A stretch of 64,000 bases of DNA from Anderseniella sp. Alg231-50 (GCF_900149695.1 NZ_LT703003.1:2471749-2535748); one strand, 5' to 3'. Shown: positions 7,329-16,455, counted from the first letter of the stretch. Notes: generated from the letters alone by a model not told the origin. Translations and numbers: made by a program.

Positions 7329-8868
7329 TGGCGTGACTCCCCGTGCCTGCATCTTCATGATTGCCATGACCTGCCATCATCAGGCCGATCTCGGCGATTG
7401 AGCGCTCACCGGTCGCCAAGGCGCTGCTGAGCGTGCCATGAGACATCACGGCAATCCGGTCGGTCAGGGTCATCAGCTCATCAAGGTCTTCGGAAATCAG
7501 CAGGATGGCGGCGCCTCTCCTGCGGGCATCCAGCAACTGCTCCTGTACATAGGCAATTGCACCCTCATCAAGCCCGCGCACCGGCTGGTTGGCCAGGATG
7601 AATGACGGTGTGTTCGACAGTGCCCGCGCCAGAATGAGCTTCTGCATATTGCCACCGGACAGCAGCTTGGTCTCCGCATCCGGCCCCTTGCAGCGCACGT
7701 CGAATTCTTCAATCTGTTTCTCTGCCCGCGCCCGGGCACTGCTGCCGCTGATGATGAAACCGGCCCGGCAAACTTCGTCCGAACGAATATCCTCGGAAAT
7801 CAGGTTCTCCCAGATGTCCATGGCGGCAACCACCCCGCGGGCGTGCCTGTCCTCGGGAATCCGTCCGACACCGGAGGCGACAATCGCGCGCGGGTTTCCG
7901 GCATCCAGCATTCGGCCGTTGAGCTGAACAGTGCCGGAAAAGTCTTTCCTGAGGCCCGACAGGATATCGGCCAGAGTGCCCTGGCCGTTTCCGGCCACAC
8001 CGGCAATGCCGACAATTTCATGCTGGTGCACTTTCAGTTCAATTTCCTTGAGCTCTGTCGCGCCGGTTCCGCTGGTCGACACGTCGCTGATGTCGAGAAC
8101 CAGTTCGCCAGGCTCGATTGCCGACAGCTTGGGACGGGTCACGGTTCGCCCGACCATCAGCTCGGCCAGTTGTTCCCGCTTCGACGACGCAGTTTCAAGC
8201 GTGCCGACAATGGCGCCGCGACGCAGCACCGCAATGCGATTGCTGACGGCCAGTATCTCGTGCAGCTTGTGGGAGATGAAAATGATCGCAAGGCCCTTCG
8301 CCGTGATCGATTTCAGTGTCGCGAACAGGCGTTCGGATTCCTGCGGGGTCAGCACCGCCGTCGGTTCATCAAGAATGAGAATGCGGGCGTCACGGTAAAG
8401 CGCCTTGAGGATTTCCACCCGTTGGCGTTCACCCACAGACAACTCGGACACCATGGCATCGGGATCAACCACAAGGCCGTAATCACTGATCATGCCGGCA
8501 AGCTTTTTCCGGCTCGTTGCCTCATCCTGCCGCCAGGACCACAGGCTCTCGGTGCCCAGAGTGATATTTTCCAGCACCGTGAGGTTGTCGGCCAGGGTAA
8601 AGTGCTGATGCACCATGCCGATACCGGCATTGATGGCGGCCTGCGTTGACCCGGGAGGCAGCACCTCGCCGTCAACAAGTATGTCACCCTCGTCGGCCTG
8701 GTAGTGACCGAAGAGGATGTTCATGAGGGTTGTCTTGCCGGCACCGTTCTCGCCCAGCAGGGCAAGCACCTCGCCCTGCTGCAGTGTCAGTGACACATCA
8801 TCATTGGCGGTGAGGGTTCCGAAGCGCTTGGTGACGCTCCGGAACTCAAGTACTGGCGTATTTTCCAC
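7318..8868 (-). CDS. ABC transporter ATPase with two NBDs, nucleoside (NupO) type
   Basis: A 516-residue protein with two fused ATPase domains. The first has Walker A GENGAGKTT, signature LSVGERQRVEIL and Walker B ILILDEPTAVLT. The second has a degenerate P-loop (GVAGNGQGTLADIL), LLSGGNMQKLILAR and FILANQPVRGLD, as is normal for the RbsA/MglA/NupO family, in which only one domain hydrolyses ATP efficiently. It lies directly after the binding protein gene (14-base gap) and energises the two permeases downstream. Confidence 0.93.
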   Translation of the reverse strand: MENTPVLEFRSVTKRFGTLTANDDVSLTLQQGEVLALLGENGAGKTTLMNILFGHYQADEGDILVDGEVLPPGSTQAAINAGIGMVHQHFTLADNLTVLENITLGTESLWSWRQDEATSRKKLAGMISDYGLVVDPDAMVSELSVGERQRVEILKALYRDARILILDEPTAVLTPQESERLFATLKSITAKGLAIIFISHKLHEILAVSNRIAVLRRGAIVGTLETASSKREQLAELMVGRTVTRPKLSAIEPGELVLDISDVSTSGTGATELKEIELKVHQHEIVGIAGVAGNGQGTLADILSGLRKDFSGTVQLNGRMLDAGNPRAIVASGVGRIPEDRHARGVVAAMDIWENLISEDIRSDEVCRAGFIISGSSARARAEKQIEEFDVRCKGPDAETKLLSGGNMQKLILARALSNTPSFILANQPVRGLDEGAIAYVQEQLLDARRRGAAILLISEDLDELMTLTDRIAVMSHGTLSSALATGERSIAEIGLMMAGHGNHEDAGTGSHANGH

Positions 8869-8882
8869 TCTTCCAGCTGACT

Positions 8883-9890
8883 TTAGAAGGAGGACTTTGG
8901 CTCAGAGTCCGTGATGGTCACGTCCATTTCCCCGGCGAGAATTTTAGCCTTTGTGGCTTCCACCTTTGCCTTGATTTCAGCCGGTATCTTGTCCTCGAAC
9001 TCATAATAGGGAGCAAGGCTGGCACCGCCTTTGCGCATCATGGTCCACTCTTTGTAGTCTTCAGCCTTGAAGTTGCCGGCTTTTACCTGGGTGATGGCAT
9101 AGGCTATGGCTTCTTCCATGTGCCAGAGCGCCGACGTGACAACGACATCGGTACCGTTTTCTTCCTTGTTCATGTCATTGACATTGCCGAACGCCAGAAC
9201 GCCCTTTTCGCGAGCGGCATCAACAACCCCTGCGCGTTCTGCATACATGATGTCGGCACCGGCTTCGATCTGCGCGAACGCAGCTTCCTTGGCCTTCGGC
9301 GGATCGTACCAGGACCCGATAAAGGTAACCTTGTACTGGATGTCCGGATTGACCGATTTCGCACCGTCGATGAAGGCGTGGAACAACCGGTTCACCTCAC
9401 CGATCGGATAGCCGCCGACCATGCCGAGCTTGTTGGTCTTGGTCATCGCGCCGGCAATCATCCCCATCAGGAAGCAAGGCTCGTGAATATAGTTGTCGAA
9501 CACCGAGAAATTCGATCCGTGCGGCTTGAACGGGTCACCCATCAGGAAGGCAATATCAGGATATTCATCGGCGACCTTGCGGGCTTCCTTGGAGATACCG
9601 AACGCTTCACCGACAATCAGCTTGACGCCGGACTCGCAGTACTCACGCAACACCCGGATGTAATCCGTATTGGCGACCTTTTCCGAAAACACGTACTCGA
9701 TATCACCCTTTGCCTTGGCCGCCTCGAGCCCCTGATGCAGGCGCGCGTCCCATTTCTGCTGGATCGGCTGGGTGTAGATGCCTGCAACCTTGATTGTCTC
9801 GGCAAAGGCGGGTTTTGCACCAAGCGTCGTTGCGCCGGCTGCGGCGGCCAGCATCATGTTAAACTGGCGTCTGTTCGTGTTCCAGGTCAT
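8883..9890 (-). CDS. BMP family (PnrA-like) substrate-binding protein
   Basis: A 335-residue periplasmic binding protein. The N-terminus has NRRQFNMMLAAAAGATTLGA with a twin-arginine pair before a hydrophobic stretch and an AFA cleavage site, so Tat export is possible. The body matches Bmp/Med proteins: VAGIYTQPIQQKWD, GEAFGISKEARKVADEYPDIAFLMGDP, and KLGMVGGYPIGEVNR. BMP proteins bind nucleosides. GGAG precedes the ATG at 9890. It is the first gene of the operon, with a RutR-type operator 82 bases upstream, which supports a pyrimidine ligand. Confidence 0.9.
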   Translation of the reverse strand: MTWNTNRRQFNMMLAAAAGATTLGAKPAFAETIKVAGIYTQPIQQKWDARLHQGLEAAKAKGDIEYVFSEKVANTDYIRVLREYCESGVKLIVGEAFGISKEARKVADEYPDIAFLMGDPFKPHGSNFSVFDNYIHEPCFLMGMIAGAMTKTNKLGMVGGYPIGEVNRLFHAFIDGAKSVNPDIQYKVTFIGSWYDPPKAKEAAFAQIEAGADIMYAERAGVVDAAREKGVLAFGNVNDMNKEENGTDVVVTSALWHMEEAIAYAITQVKAGNFKAEDYKEWTMMRKGGASLAPYYEFEDKIPAEIKAKVEATKAKILAGEMDVTITDSEPKSSF

Positions 9891-9971
9891 TCTTTTTCTC
9901 CACTAGGTAGTTTGAAATTAACGCGTCCCGTCGTCCCCCCAAGGCTTTCAGGCAATCCTTCTTCCAGTATT

Positions 9972-9987
9972 TTTACCAATTGGTCAA
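9972..9987. promoter_or_regulatory. RutR-type operator 1 (BMP transporter/cytosine deaminase operon)
   Basis: TTTACCAATTGGTCAA fits the RutR consensus TTGACCANNTGGTCAA at 13 of 14 defined positions and contains a perfect ACCAATTGGT core. It lies 82 bases before the start of the BMP binding protein on the minus strand. Two sister sites occur at 16440 and 27886, each before pyrimidine genes. Confidence 0.82.
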
Positions 9988-10083
9988 ATAAATGGTAGCC
10001 AAAGAAATTCGGCGAAGCCAGCAATTTTTGGAATGATTACAGGTTTTCCAGCCGCATTTCGCTTCTACCCACAGTTTTCAACG

Positions 10084-10109
10084 AAAAAGGGCGGCTGATC
10101 AGCCGCCCT
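10084..10109 (-). terminator. Intrinsic terminator of the pyrimidine degradation/ABC operon
   Basis: A perfect 22-bp palindrome, AGGGCGGCTGA and its complement at 10088-10109, is followed on the minus strand by TTTTT. It lies 28 bases after the stop of the ABC binding protein and closes the operon that starts at 16412. Confidence 0.9.
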
Positions 10110-10136
10110 GCTCCGCAGTACTTGTTCTAGAGGCTT

Positions 10137-11129
10137 CTACTTGAGCGCCTTGTCGGTTATCGCCGATGTCCACGCGCCAACCGGCTCCTTGGTGATGACC
10201 GGGTCGGACCCGCCCTTCAAAAGCGTGCTGACGGTGCGCTTGAAGTCAGCTTCGTCCAGGGCTCCATTGGAGCCTGCGGTAAGCTTGGCGATCTCGCGCA
10301 TCATGCGCTTCTGGTGCTTTTCCGTCTGCGCACCGGAGGCATCATTTTCCAGGACAATGTCTGCAGCTTCATCCGGATTTGCCTCGGCAAACTTCCAGCC
10401 CTTCATGGACGCGCGCACGAAACGCACCATCTTGTCCTCGAAGGCAGGATCCTTGAGCTTGTCTTCCAGCACGTAAATGCCGTCTTCCAGCGTCGCGACG
10501 CCCTGGTCTTCATACTTGAACACCACCAGGTCATCGGCAGACAGCCCGGCATCGATGATCTGCCAGTACTCATTGTAGGTCATGGTCGACACACAGTCGG
10601 CCTGCTTCTGCAGGATCGGGTCCACATTGAAGCCCTGCTTCAACACCTTCACCCCGTCGGCGCTGCCGTCGGTTGCAATGCCAAGCTGGCTCATCCACGA
10701 CAGGAACGGATATTCGTTGCCGAAGAACCAGACACCGAGTGTCTTGCCCTTGAAGTCAGCCGGCGAACTGATCCCGGAATCCTTGCGGCAGGTCAGCATC
10801 ATGCCGGATGTCTTGAACGGTTGCGCAATGTTGACCAGCGCAACACCCTTTTCCCGGGACGCCAGTGCAGACGGCATCCAGTCAAGCACCACATCGGCGC
10901 CACCGCCGGCCAGCACCTGAACCGGCGCTATGTCGGGGCCGCCGGGCTTGATTTCCACGTCGAGGTTTTCTTCCTTGTAGAAGCCCTTGTCCTTGGCGAC
11001 GTAATAGCCCGCAAACTGGGCCTGGGTGACCCACTTCAACTGCAAGGCCAGCTTGTCCGCAGCCATTGCCGCCGTTGCAGCAACCGACATGGCTGCTGCA
11101 AGCACGATACTCATGAGTGTTCGCTTCAT
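10137..11129 (-). CDS. ABC transporter substrate-binding protein, NMT1/THI5 (SsuA/ThiY-like) family
   Basis: A 330-residue secreted protein with a standard signal peptide (MKRTLMSIVLAAAMSVAATAAMA) after a GGGAG ribosome binding site. The mature start KLALQLKWVTQAQFAGYYVAK, followed by GFYKEENLDVEIKPGG, is the NMT1/THI5-like signature shared by pyrimidine-precursor (ThiY), riboflavin and sulfonate binders. It is the last gene of the operon with two permeases, an ATPase, dihydropyrimidinase and ureidopropionase, so a pyrimidine or hydropyrimidine ligand is the natural inference; the sequence alone does not prove this. Confidence 0.88.
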   Translation of the reverse strand: MKRTLMSIVLAAAMSVAATAAMAADKLALQLKWVTQAQFAGYYVAKDKGFYKEENLDVEIKPGGPDIAPVQVLAGGGADVVLDWMPSALASREKGVALVNIAQPFKTSGMMLTCRKDSGISSPADFKGKTLGVWFFGNEYPFLSWMSQLGIATDGSADGVKVLKQGFNVDPILQKQADCVSTMTYNEYWQIIDAGLSADDLVVFKYEDQGVATLEDGIYVLEDKLKDPAFEDKMVRFVRASMKGWKFAEANPDEAADIVLENDASGAQTEKHQKRMMREIAKLTAGSNGALDEADFKRTVSTLLKGGSDPVITKEPVGAWTSAITDKALK

Positions 11130-11144
11130 AAAACTACTCCCTTG

Positions 11145-12008
11145 TTATGTCCGTCCGCTTCGAATGGACGGATGCCAAAATGTGACGGTACGCTCAACAA
11201 GCGCCACCAAACCGTAGAAAGTCGAACCGGCCAGGGCTGCCACGGCAATTTCAGCCCAGACCATATCCACATTCATTCTCCCCACTTCCGTGGAAATGCG
11301 AAAGCCCATTCCCACGATCGGCGTCCCGAAAAACTCGGCCACGATTGCGCCGATCAGTGCAAGCGTGGAGTTTATTTTAAGAGCATTGAATATGAAAGGA
11401 GACGCAGCGGGAAGACGTAACTTGGTCAAAGTCTGCCACCAGGAGCTGGCATAGGTGCGCATCAGGTCGCGCTGCATGTGATCAGCCGCTGACAACCCCT
11501 GCACCGTGTTCACCAGCATCGGGAAAAACGTCATGATGACGACGACGGCCGCCTTGGACTGCCAGTCAAAACCGAACCACATGACCATGATCGGTGCGAC
11601 ACCGATGATCGGCAATGCGGATACGAAATTGCCCAGCGGCAACAACCCGCGTTTCAGGAACGACGACCGGTCGCACAACAGCGCGACCAGGAACCCGGAG
11701 CCGCAGCCCAGCACATAACCTGCAAGCACTGCTTTCAGGAATGTCTGCTGAAAGTCGGCCCACAGGATGGGCAGTGAATTTCCGATGCGCTCCCAGATCA
11801 TCGACGGCGGCGGCAACAGGACTCTCGGCACCTCAAGGCCGCGGGTAAATCCTTCCCACAAGACCAGGATGGCCACGCCGAACAACACCGGGATCAGCAG
11901 GTTGACGGTTCTCTGCAGCCCGTGACCGGCAAACTTTTGACGAGACAGCCATTCGTTCAGGCCCCAGGTGCCGAGCCAGAACAATAATGCAAGGACCACG
12001 AGCCACAT
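11145..12008 (-). CDS. ABC transporter permease (SsuC/TauC type), second subunit
   Basis: A 287-residue membrane protein. The true start is the ATG at 12006-12008, which overlaps the TAA of the upstream permease by one base (TAATG); the longer open frame to 12515 is only an out-of-frame shadow of that gene. It has about six helices and the EAA loop region (HMQRDLMRTYASSWWQTLTKLRLPAA) of BPD_transp_1 permeases. It pairs with the permease at 12008 to form a heterodimeric channel. Confidence 0.9.
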   Translation of the reverse strand: MWLVVLALLFWLGTWGLNEWLSRQKFAGHGLQRTVNLLIPVLFGVAILVLWEGFTRGLEVPRVLLPPPSMIWERIGNSLPILWADFQQTFLKAVLAGYVLGCGSGFLVALLCDRSSFLKRGLLPLGNFVSALPIIGVAPIMVMWFGFDWQSKAAVVVIMTFFPMLVNTVQGLSAADHMQRDLMRTYASSWWQTLTKLRLPAASPFIFNALKINSTLALIGAIVAEFFGTPIVGMGFRISTEVGRMNVDMVWAEIAVAALAGSTFYGLVALVERTVTFWHPSIRSGRT

Positions 12009-12895
12009 TATGCTGCGCCCCCTTCCGGTTTCTGCCCCATGCGCTTCAGCACGTAAGAATGGGCAAAGCCGACGATCATCACCAGCGCAGCTGCCAGGAT
12101 TGCCGCAGTAAACAGGGCGGACCAGATCTGGATTGTCTGGCCATAATAGGAACCGGCCAGCAGGCGCGCGCCAAGTCCCGCAACCGCGCCGGTCGGCAGT
12201 TCGCCGACAATGGCACCGACCAGTGAAATGGCGATGGCGATCTTCAGCGAAGTGAACAGGTACGGCATCGACGACGGCCAGCGCAGTTTCCAGAAGGTCT
12301 GTGCGGGCGACGCGCTGTAGGTGTGCATCAGGTCCAGCTGGGCCCGGTCCGGACTGCGCAGGCCTTTCACCATGCCGACCACCACCGGGAAAAATGACAG
12401 GTAGGTGGAAATCAGCGCCTTGGGCAACAGGCCCGACAGGCCGATGGCGTTCAGCACCACGATGATCATCGGTGCGATGGCCAGGATCGGAATGGTCTGG
12501 CTGGCTATCACCCATGGCATGACAGACTTGTCCATCGCCTGATTGTGAACAATGCCCACCGCCAGCAGAACGCCAAGCGCCGTGCCGATCGCGAAGCCTA
12601 ACAGTGTCGCCGACAGCGTTATCCAGCCATGATAGACCAGGCTGCGCTTGGAGGTGATCTTCTTCAGCACAATGGTCTTGTACATTTCCTCGACAACCTG
12701 GTGGGCTGCCGGCAGGACCGGTCGTTCCTGGTTCATCGTGTTGGAGACAAGTTGCGAAAACCCGATTTCGGTACCGGCCCGCTCAGCCTTGTCATATTCG
12801 AACGGTGCGTTCATCCACACCACGCAGGCATACCAGATCACGACGACCGCCGAGATGATCGTGAGAACCGGAATGGTTTTGCCCTTGCCATCCAT
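12008..12895 (-). CDS. ABC transporter permease (SsuC/TauC type), first subunit
   Basis: A 295-residue permease of the BPD_transp_1 family with about six membrane helices and an EAA-like loop, RAQLDLMHTYSASPAQTFWKLRWP. Between helix 1 and helix 2 lies an extra periplasmic stretch of about 60 residues. The start is taken as ATG at 12895; a TTG at 12907, immediately after the ATPase stop, is an alternative, and neither has a strong ribosome binding site. It overlaps the next permease by one base. Role: one half of the channel for the pyrimidine-linked importer. Confidence 0.88.
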   Translation of the reverse strand: MDGKGKTIPVLTIISAVVVIWYACVVWMNAPFEYDKAERAGTEIGFSQLVSNTMNQERPVLPAAHQVVEEMYKTIVLKKITSKRSLVYHGWITLSATLLGFAIGTALGVLLAVGIVHNQAMDKSVMPWVIASQTIPILAIAPMIIVVLNAIGLSGLLPKALISTYLSFFPVVVGMVKGLRSPDRAQLDLMHTYSASPAQTFWKLRWPSSMPYLFTSLKIAIAISLVGAIVGELPTGAVAGLGARLLAGSYYGQTIQIWSALFTAAILAAALVMIVGFAHSYVLKRMGQKPEGGAA

Positions 12896-12907
12896 GATCA
12901 GGCCCAA

Positions 12908-13690
12908 TCACTCGTCATAACTGTGCCCTGCCCTCAAACCCTCGCGCACCCGGTGCGCGATTTTCAGAAACTCCTCGCTCTCACGGATGTCCAGCGGGCG
13001 TTGTTTCGGCAGTGTGGTTTCGATGACATCGCTCACCCTGCCCGGCCGCGGACTCATGACAACAATCTTCGTGGAGAGATAAACCGCTTCAGGGATGGAG
13101 TGGGTGACGAAACAGATCGTCTTGTTGGTCTTGTCCCAGAGTTTCAGCAATTGCTCGTTCAGGTGATCACGCACGATCTCGTCGAGCGCGCCGAACGGTT
13201 CGTCCATCAGCAACAGGTCTGCGTCGAACGCCAGGGCACGGGCAATCGACGCTCTCTGCTGCATGCCGCCGGAAAGCTGCCAGGGATATTTTTTCTCAAA
13301 CCCGGTGAGGTTGACGAGATCCAGTGTGCGGGCAATGCGTTCGCGGGTTTCAGCCGCCGAATACCCCATGATTTCCAGCGGCAGGCCGACATTGCGTTCG
13401 ATGGTACGCCACGGATACAGCGAGGCTGCCTGAAACACATAGCCATAGGCGCGCTGTTGGCGCGCTGTTTCCGGATCGACGCCATTGACCCTGATCTCGC
13501 CGCCGGTGGGTTTTTCCAGGTCGGCGATCACCCGCAGGAATGTCGTCTTGCCGCAACCGGACGGGCCGATAAACGAAACGAACTCACCTTTTCCGACGGT
13601 CAGATCGACGCCCGACAGGGCATGCACGGGTCCATCGTCCGTTTGAAAGGTTAGAGACAGGTCGCTCGCCGACACCACATCGTGTGACAT
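12908..13690 (-). CDS. ABC transporter ATPase (SsuB/TauB/ThiZ type)
   Basis: A 260-residue ATPase with Walker A GPSGCGKTTFLR, Q-loop YVFQAASLYPW, signature LSGGMQQRASIAR and Walker B LLLMDEPFGALD followed by the switch His in CFVTHSIPEA. The start at 13690 is chosen because the ATG overlaps the dihydropyrimidinase stop by one base (TGATG). It powers the two permeases downstream. Gene order hydantoinase-ATPase-permease-permease-binding protein shows that the importer and the degradative enzymes are made together. Confidence 0.93.
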   Translation of the reverse strand: MSHDVVSASDLSLTFQTDDGPVHALSGVDLTVGKGEFVSFIGPSGCGKTTFLRVIADLEKPTGGEIRVNGVDPETARQQRAYGYVFQAASLYPWRTIERNVGLPLEIMGYSAAETRERIARTLDLVNLTGFEKKYPWQLSGGMQQRASIARALAFDADLLLMDEPFGALDEIVRDHLNEQLLKLWDKTNKTICFVTHSIPEAVYLSTKIVVMSPRPGRVSDVIETTLPKQRPLDIRESEEFLKIAHRVREGLRAGHSYDE

Positions 13691-15147
13691 CAAACGCCGC
13701 TCGCCGGAATTCCCGAACGCTGCACCTTGCGCGGAGCGGTAATCTGCTTCCACTCCGACAGCGCCTTGTTGACTGCCTGGAACGGCTCACGCTTGACGAA
13801 CTGGCCATGGCCTTCCTGCGTCTTGACCGCGCCTTCCTCTATCGCAACTTCGCCCCTTGTCAAAGTGTACCTCGGCAGACCTTCAACCTTCTTGCCTTCA
13901 AACACGTTGTAGTCGATGGCCGACTGCTGCTTGTCTGCGGTGATGGTCTTCTTGAGGCTCGGGTCCCACACCACGAGGTCAGCATCCGCCCCCACCAGGA
14001 TGGCGCCCTTCTTCGGGTAGATGTTGAGGATTTTGGCAATATTGGAGGACGTTACCGCGACGAATTCGTTCATGGTCAGCCGGCCGGTCTTGACCCCGTA
14101 TGTCCACAACATCGGCATCCTGTCTTCAAGACCGCCGGTGCCGTTGGGAATCTGGGTGAAGTCACCAACCCCAAACCGTTTCTGTTCGGTGGTAAAGGCG
14201 CAGTGATCGGTTGCCACCACCTGCAGGGAGCCTGCCTGCAGGCCCGCCCACAGTGAATCCTGATGCTGCTTGTTGCGGAACGGCGGTGACATCACCCGGC
14301 GTGCGGCGTGATCCCAGTCGGCATTGGCATATTCGCTTTCGTCCAGCGTCAGGTGCTGGATCAGCGGCTCGCCATAAACCCGCATGCCCTTTTGCCGGGC
14401 CCGGCGGATGGCTTCGTGAGACTGCTCGCAGGACGTGTGCACCACATAGAGCGGAACACCGGCCATGTCGGCAATCATGATGGCCCTATTGGTTGCCTCG
14501 CCTTCCACTTCCGGCGGGCGCGAATAGGCATGGGCTTCAGGACCGTCATTGCCTTCGGCCATCAGCTTGGCCTGCAACTGTGCGACCACGTCACCATTTT
14601 CCGCATGCACCAGCGGCATGGCGCCAAGCTCGGCACAGCGCTGGAATGATGAATACATCTCGTCATCGTCAACCATCAATGCGCCCTTGTAGGCCATGAA
14701 GTGCTTGAAGGTGTTGATGCCCTTGTCGCGAACCACGGTCTCCATTTCATTGAAAACCTGTTCGCTCCACCAGGTGATCGCCATGTGGAATGAATAGTCG
14801 CAATTGGCGCGTCCCGACTTGTTGTCCCACATCTGGATCGCCTCGAGCAGCGACTGGTCGGGCGATGGCAGCGCGAAATCGACGACCATGGTGGTTCCGC
14901 CCGACAGGGCAGCGCGGGTGCCGCTTTCAAAATCATCCGACGAGTAAGTCCCCATGAACGGCATTTCCAGGTGGGTGTGCGGGTCAATCCCGCCCGGCAT
15001 GACGTAACAGCCTGTCGCGTCCAGGGTCTTGTCCCCGTCAAGTCCGCTGCCAATGGCGACGATCTTGCCGCCCTCGATCTTGACGTCCGACTTGTAGGTC
15101 AGGTCCGCGGTAACGATTGTGCCGCCCTTGATGACTGTACTGGCCAT
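13690..15147 (-). CDS. hydA: Dihydropyrimidinase (D-hydantoinase)
   Basis: A 485-residue cyclic amidohydrolase. It shows the metal ligands GGIDPHTHLEM near residue 60, the carboxylated-lysine block KHFMAYKG, then VHAENGD, VVHTSC and ATDHCAFTTEQK. These match dihydropyrimidinase, which opens dihydrouracil or dihydrothymine to N-carbamoyl-beta-alanine or its methyl form. GAGGG lies before the ATG. It follows the ureidopropionase gene by 14 bases and overlaps the ABC ATPase gene by one base. Together with PreTA (25105-27797) it makes a complete reductive route. Confidence 0.95.
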   Translation of the reverse strand: MASTVIKGGTIVTADLTYKSDVKIEGGKIVAIGSGLDGDKTLDATGCYVMPGGIDPHTHLEMPFMGTYSSDDFESGTRAALSGGTTMVVDFALPSPDQSLLEAIQMWDNKSGRANCDYSFHMAITWWSEQVFNEMETVVRDKGINTFKHFMAYKGALMVDDDEMYSSFQRCAELGAMPLVHAENGDVVAQLQAKLMAEGNDGPEAHAYSRPPEVEGEATNRAIMIADMAGVPLYVVHTSCEQSHEAIRRARQKGMRVYGEPLIQHLTLDESEYANADWDHAARRVMSPPFRNKQHQDSLWAGLQAGSLQVVATDHCAFTTEQKRFGVGDFTQIPNGTGGLEDRMPMLWTYGVKTGRLTMNEFVAVTSSNIAKILNIYPKKGAILVGADADLVVWDPSLKKTITADKQQSAIDYNVFEGKKVEGLPRYTLTRGEVAIEEGAVKTQEGHGQFVKREPFQAVNKALSEWKQITAPRKVQRSGIPASGV

Positions 15148-15161
15148 GATTTCTTACCCTC

Positions 15162-16412
15162 TCACCCGATGATTTCAGCAGTTTCAACGACGGCATGGAA
15201 CAACACTTCCGCACCGGCCGTCGACCATTCCTTGGAGATTTCCTCCGCCTCGTTGTGGCTCAGACCCCCGACACACGGACACATCACCATTGCCGTCGGC
15301 GCCACCTTGTTGATCCAGCATGCATCATGGCCGGCGCCGGAAATGATATTGCGGTGCGAATACCCCAGCCGCTCGGCGGCACTGCGGATCGCCTGCACGC
15401 AATCCTCGTCAAACTCCACCGGGTCGAACCCGCCGATTTTCTCGACCTCCACACTGAGCCCCATGTCATCGCAGATTTTTTTGGCACCTTCCGCGAGGCG
15501 TTTTTCCATGTCCTGGATCACGGCCAGGTTAGGTGAGCGGAAATCCACCGTAAACACCACCTTGCCGGGAATAACGTTTCGGGAGTTGGGATAGACCTCG
15601 ATATGACCGGCAGCGCCCACCGCATCAGGCTTGTGCGACCAGGCGATCTCATCGACCAGGTCAAGAATGCGCGCCATGCCGAGACCGGCATTCTTGCGCA
15701 TCGGCATCGGCGTCGAGCCAGTATGCGCGTCCTTGCCGTGCACCGTCAGTTGCGTCCACGACAGCCCCTGGCCGTGGGTTACGACACCGATATCCACGTC
15801 TTCGGTTTCCAGGATCGGACCCTGCTCGATGTGCAGTTCGAAGAACGCCTTCATCTTGCGGGTGCCGACCTCTTCATCGCCGCGCCATCCAATGCGCTCC
15901 AGTTCATCCCCGAACTTCTTGCCCTCGGCATCTTCAATCGCGTAGGCCCAGTCCTGTGTATGTACATCTGCAAACACGCCTGATGCCAGCATCGGTGGCG
16001 CAAAGCGCGCGCCTTCCTCATTGGTCCAGTTGGTCACGACGATCGGGTGCTTTGTCTTGATGTTGAGGTCATTCAAGGTCCGGACAATCTCAAGCCCGGC
16101 CAACACACCCAGCACGCCGTCATAGCGGCCGCCGGTGGGCTGGGTATCGAGATGCGAGCCGACATAGACCGGCAGGGCGTCCGGATCGGTTCCCTCGCGC
16201 CGCATGAACATCGTGCCCATCTGATCGACACCCATGCTGCACCCGGCATCCTCGCACCAGCTCTGGAACAGCTTGCGGCCTTCCCCGTCCTCGTCGGTCA
16301 CCGTCTGGCGGTTGGAGCCACCGGCAACACCGGGCCCAATTTTCGCCATCTCGTGAATGGTGTCCCACAGCCGGTCGCCGTTGATACGCAGGTTTTCGCC
16401 AGGTGCTGTCAT
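15162..16412 (-). CDS. N-carbamoyl-beta-alanine amidohydrolase (beta-ureidopropionase), M20 family
   Basis: A 416-residue zinc amidase. Metal-site blocks are YVGSHLDTQPTGGRYDGVLG, TNWTNEEGARF, FELHIEQGPILE and ISGAGHDACW. The long GSHLDTQPTGGRYDG form is typical of bacterial beta-ureidopropionase/N-carbamoyl amino acid hydrolases. It should hydrolyse the product of the dihydropyrimidinase to beta-alanine, CO2 and ammonia. It is the first gene of the operon and lies just after a RutR-type operator (28 bases upstream). Allantoate amidohydrolase is a related alternative, disfavoured by the neighbours. Confidence 0.92.
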   Translation of the reverse strand: MTAPGENLRINGDRLWDTIHEMAKIGPGVAGGSNRQTVTDEDGEGRKLFQSWCEDAGCSMGVDQMGTMFMRREGTDPDALPVYVGSHLDTQPTGGRYDGVLGVLAGLEIVRTLNDLNIKTKHPIVVTNWTNEEGARFAPPMLASGVFADVHTQDWAYAIEDAEGKKFGDELERIGWRGDEEVGTRKMKAFFELHIEQGPILETEDVDIGVVTHGQGLSWTQLTVHGKDAHTGSTPMPMRKNAGLGMARILDLVDEIAWSHKPDAVGAAGHIEVYPNSRNVIPGKVVFTVDFRSPNLAVIQDMEKRLAEGAKKICDDMGLSVEVEKIGGFDPVEFDEDCVQAIRSAAERLGYSHRNIISGAGHDACWINKVAPTAMVMCPCVGGLSHNEAEEISKEWSTAGAEVLFHAVVETAEIIG

Positions 16413-16439
16413 TTGTTTTCCCGTGCAACATTGAAAATT

Positions 16440-16455
16440 TTGATCAATTGGTAAA
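16440..16455. promoter_or_regulatory. RutR-type operator 2 (ureidopropionase operon, beside rutR)
   Basis: TTGATCAATTGGTAAA fits the RutR consensus at 12 of 14 defined positions and shares its ATCAATTGGTAAA portion with the site at 27886. It lies 28 bases before the ATG of the ureidopropionase gene and about 190 bases before rutR, so it may serve both. Confidence 0.8.

Noticed and set aside
10314-11420. 368-codon plus-strand open frame
   Set aside because: Antisense to the ABC binding protein and its upstream permease, both well supported.
12009-12515. N-terminal extension of the second SsuC-type permease
   Set aside because: The extension is antisense-like in composition (His/Arg/Gly-rich) and lies inside the coding frame of the first permease; the TAATG overlap gives the natural start at 12008.
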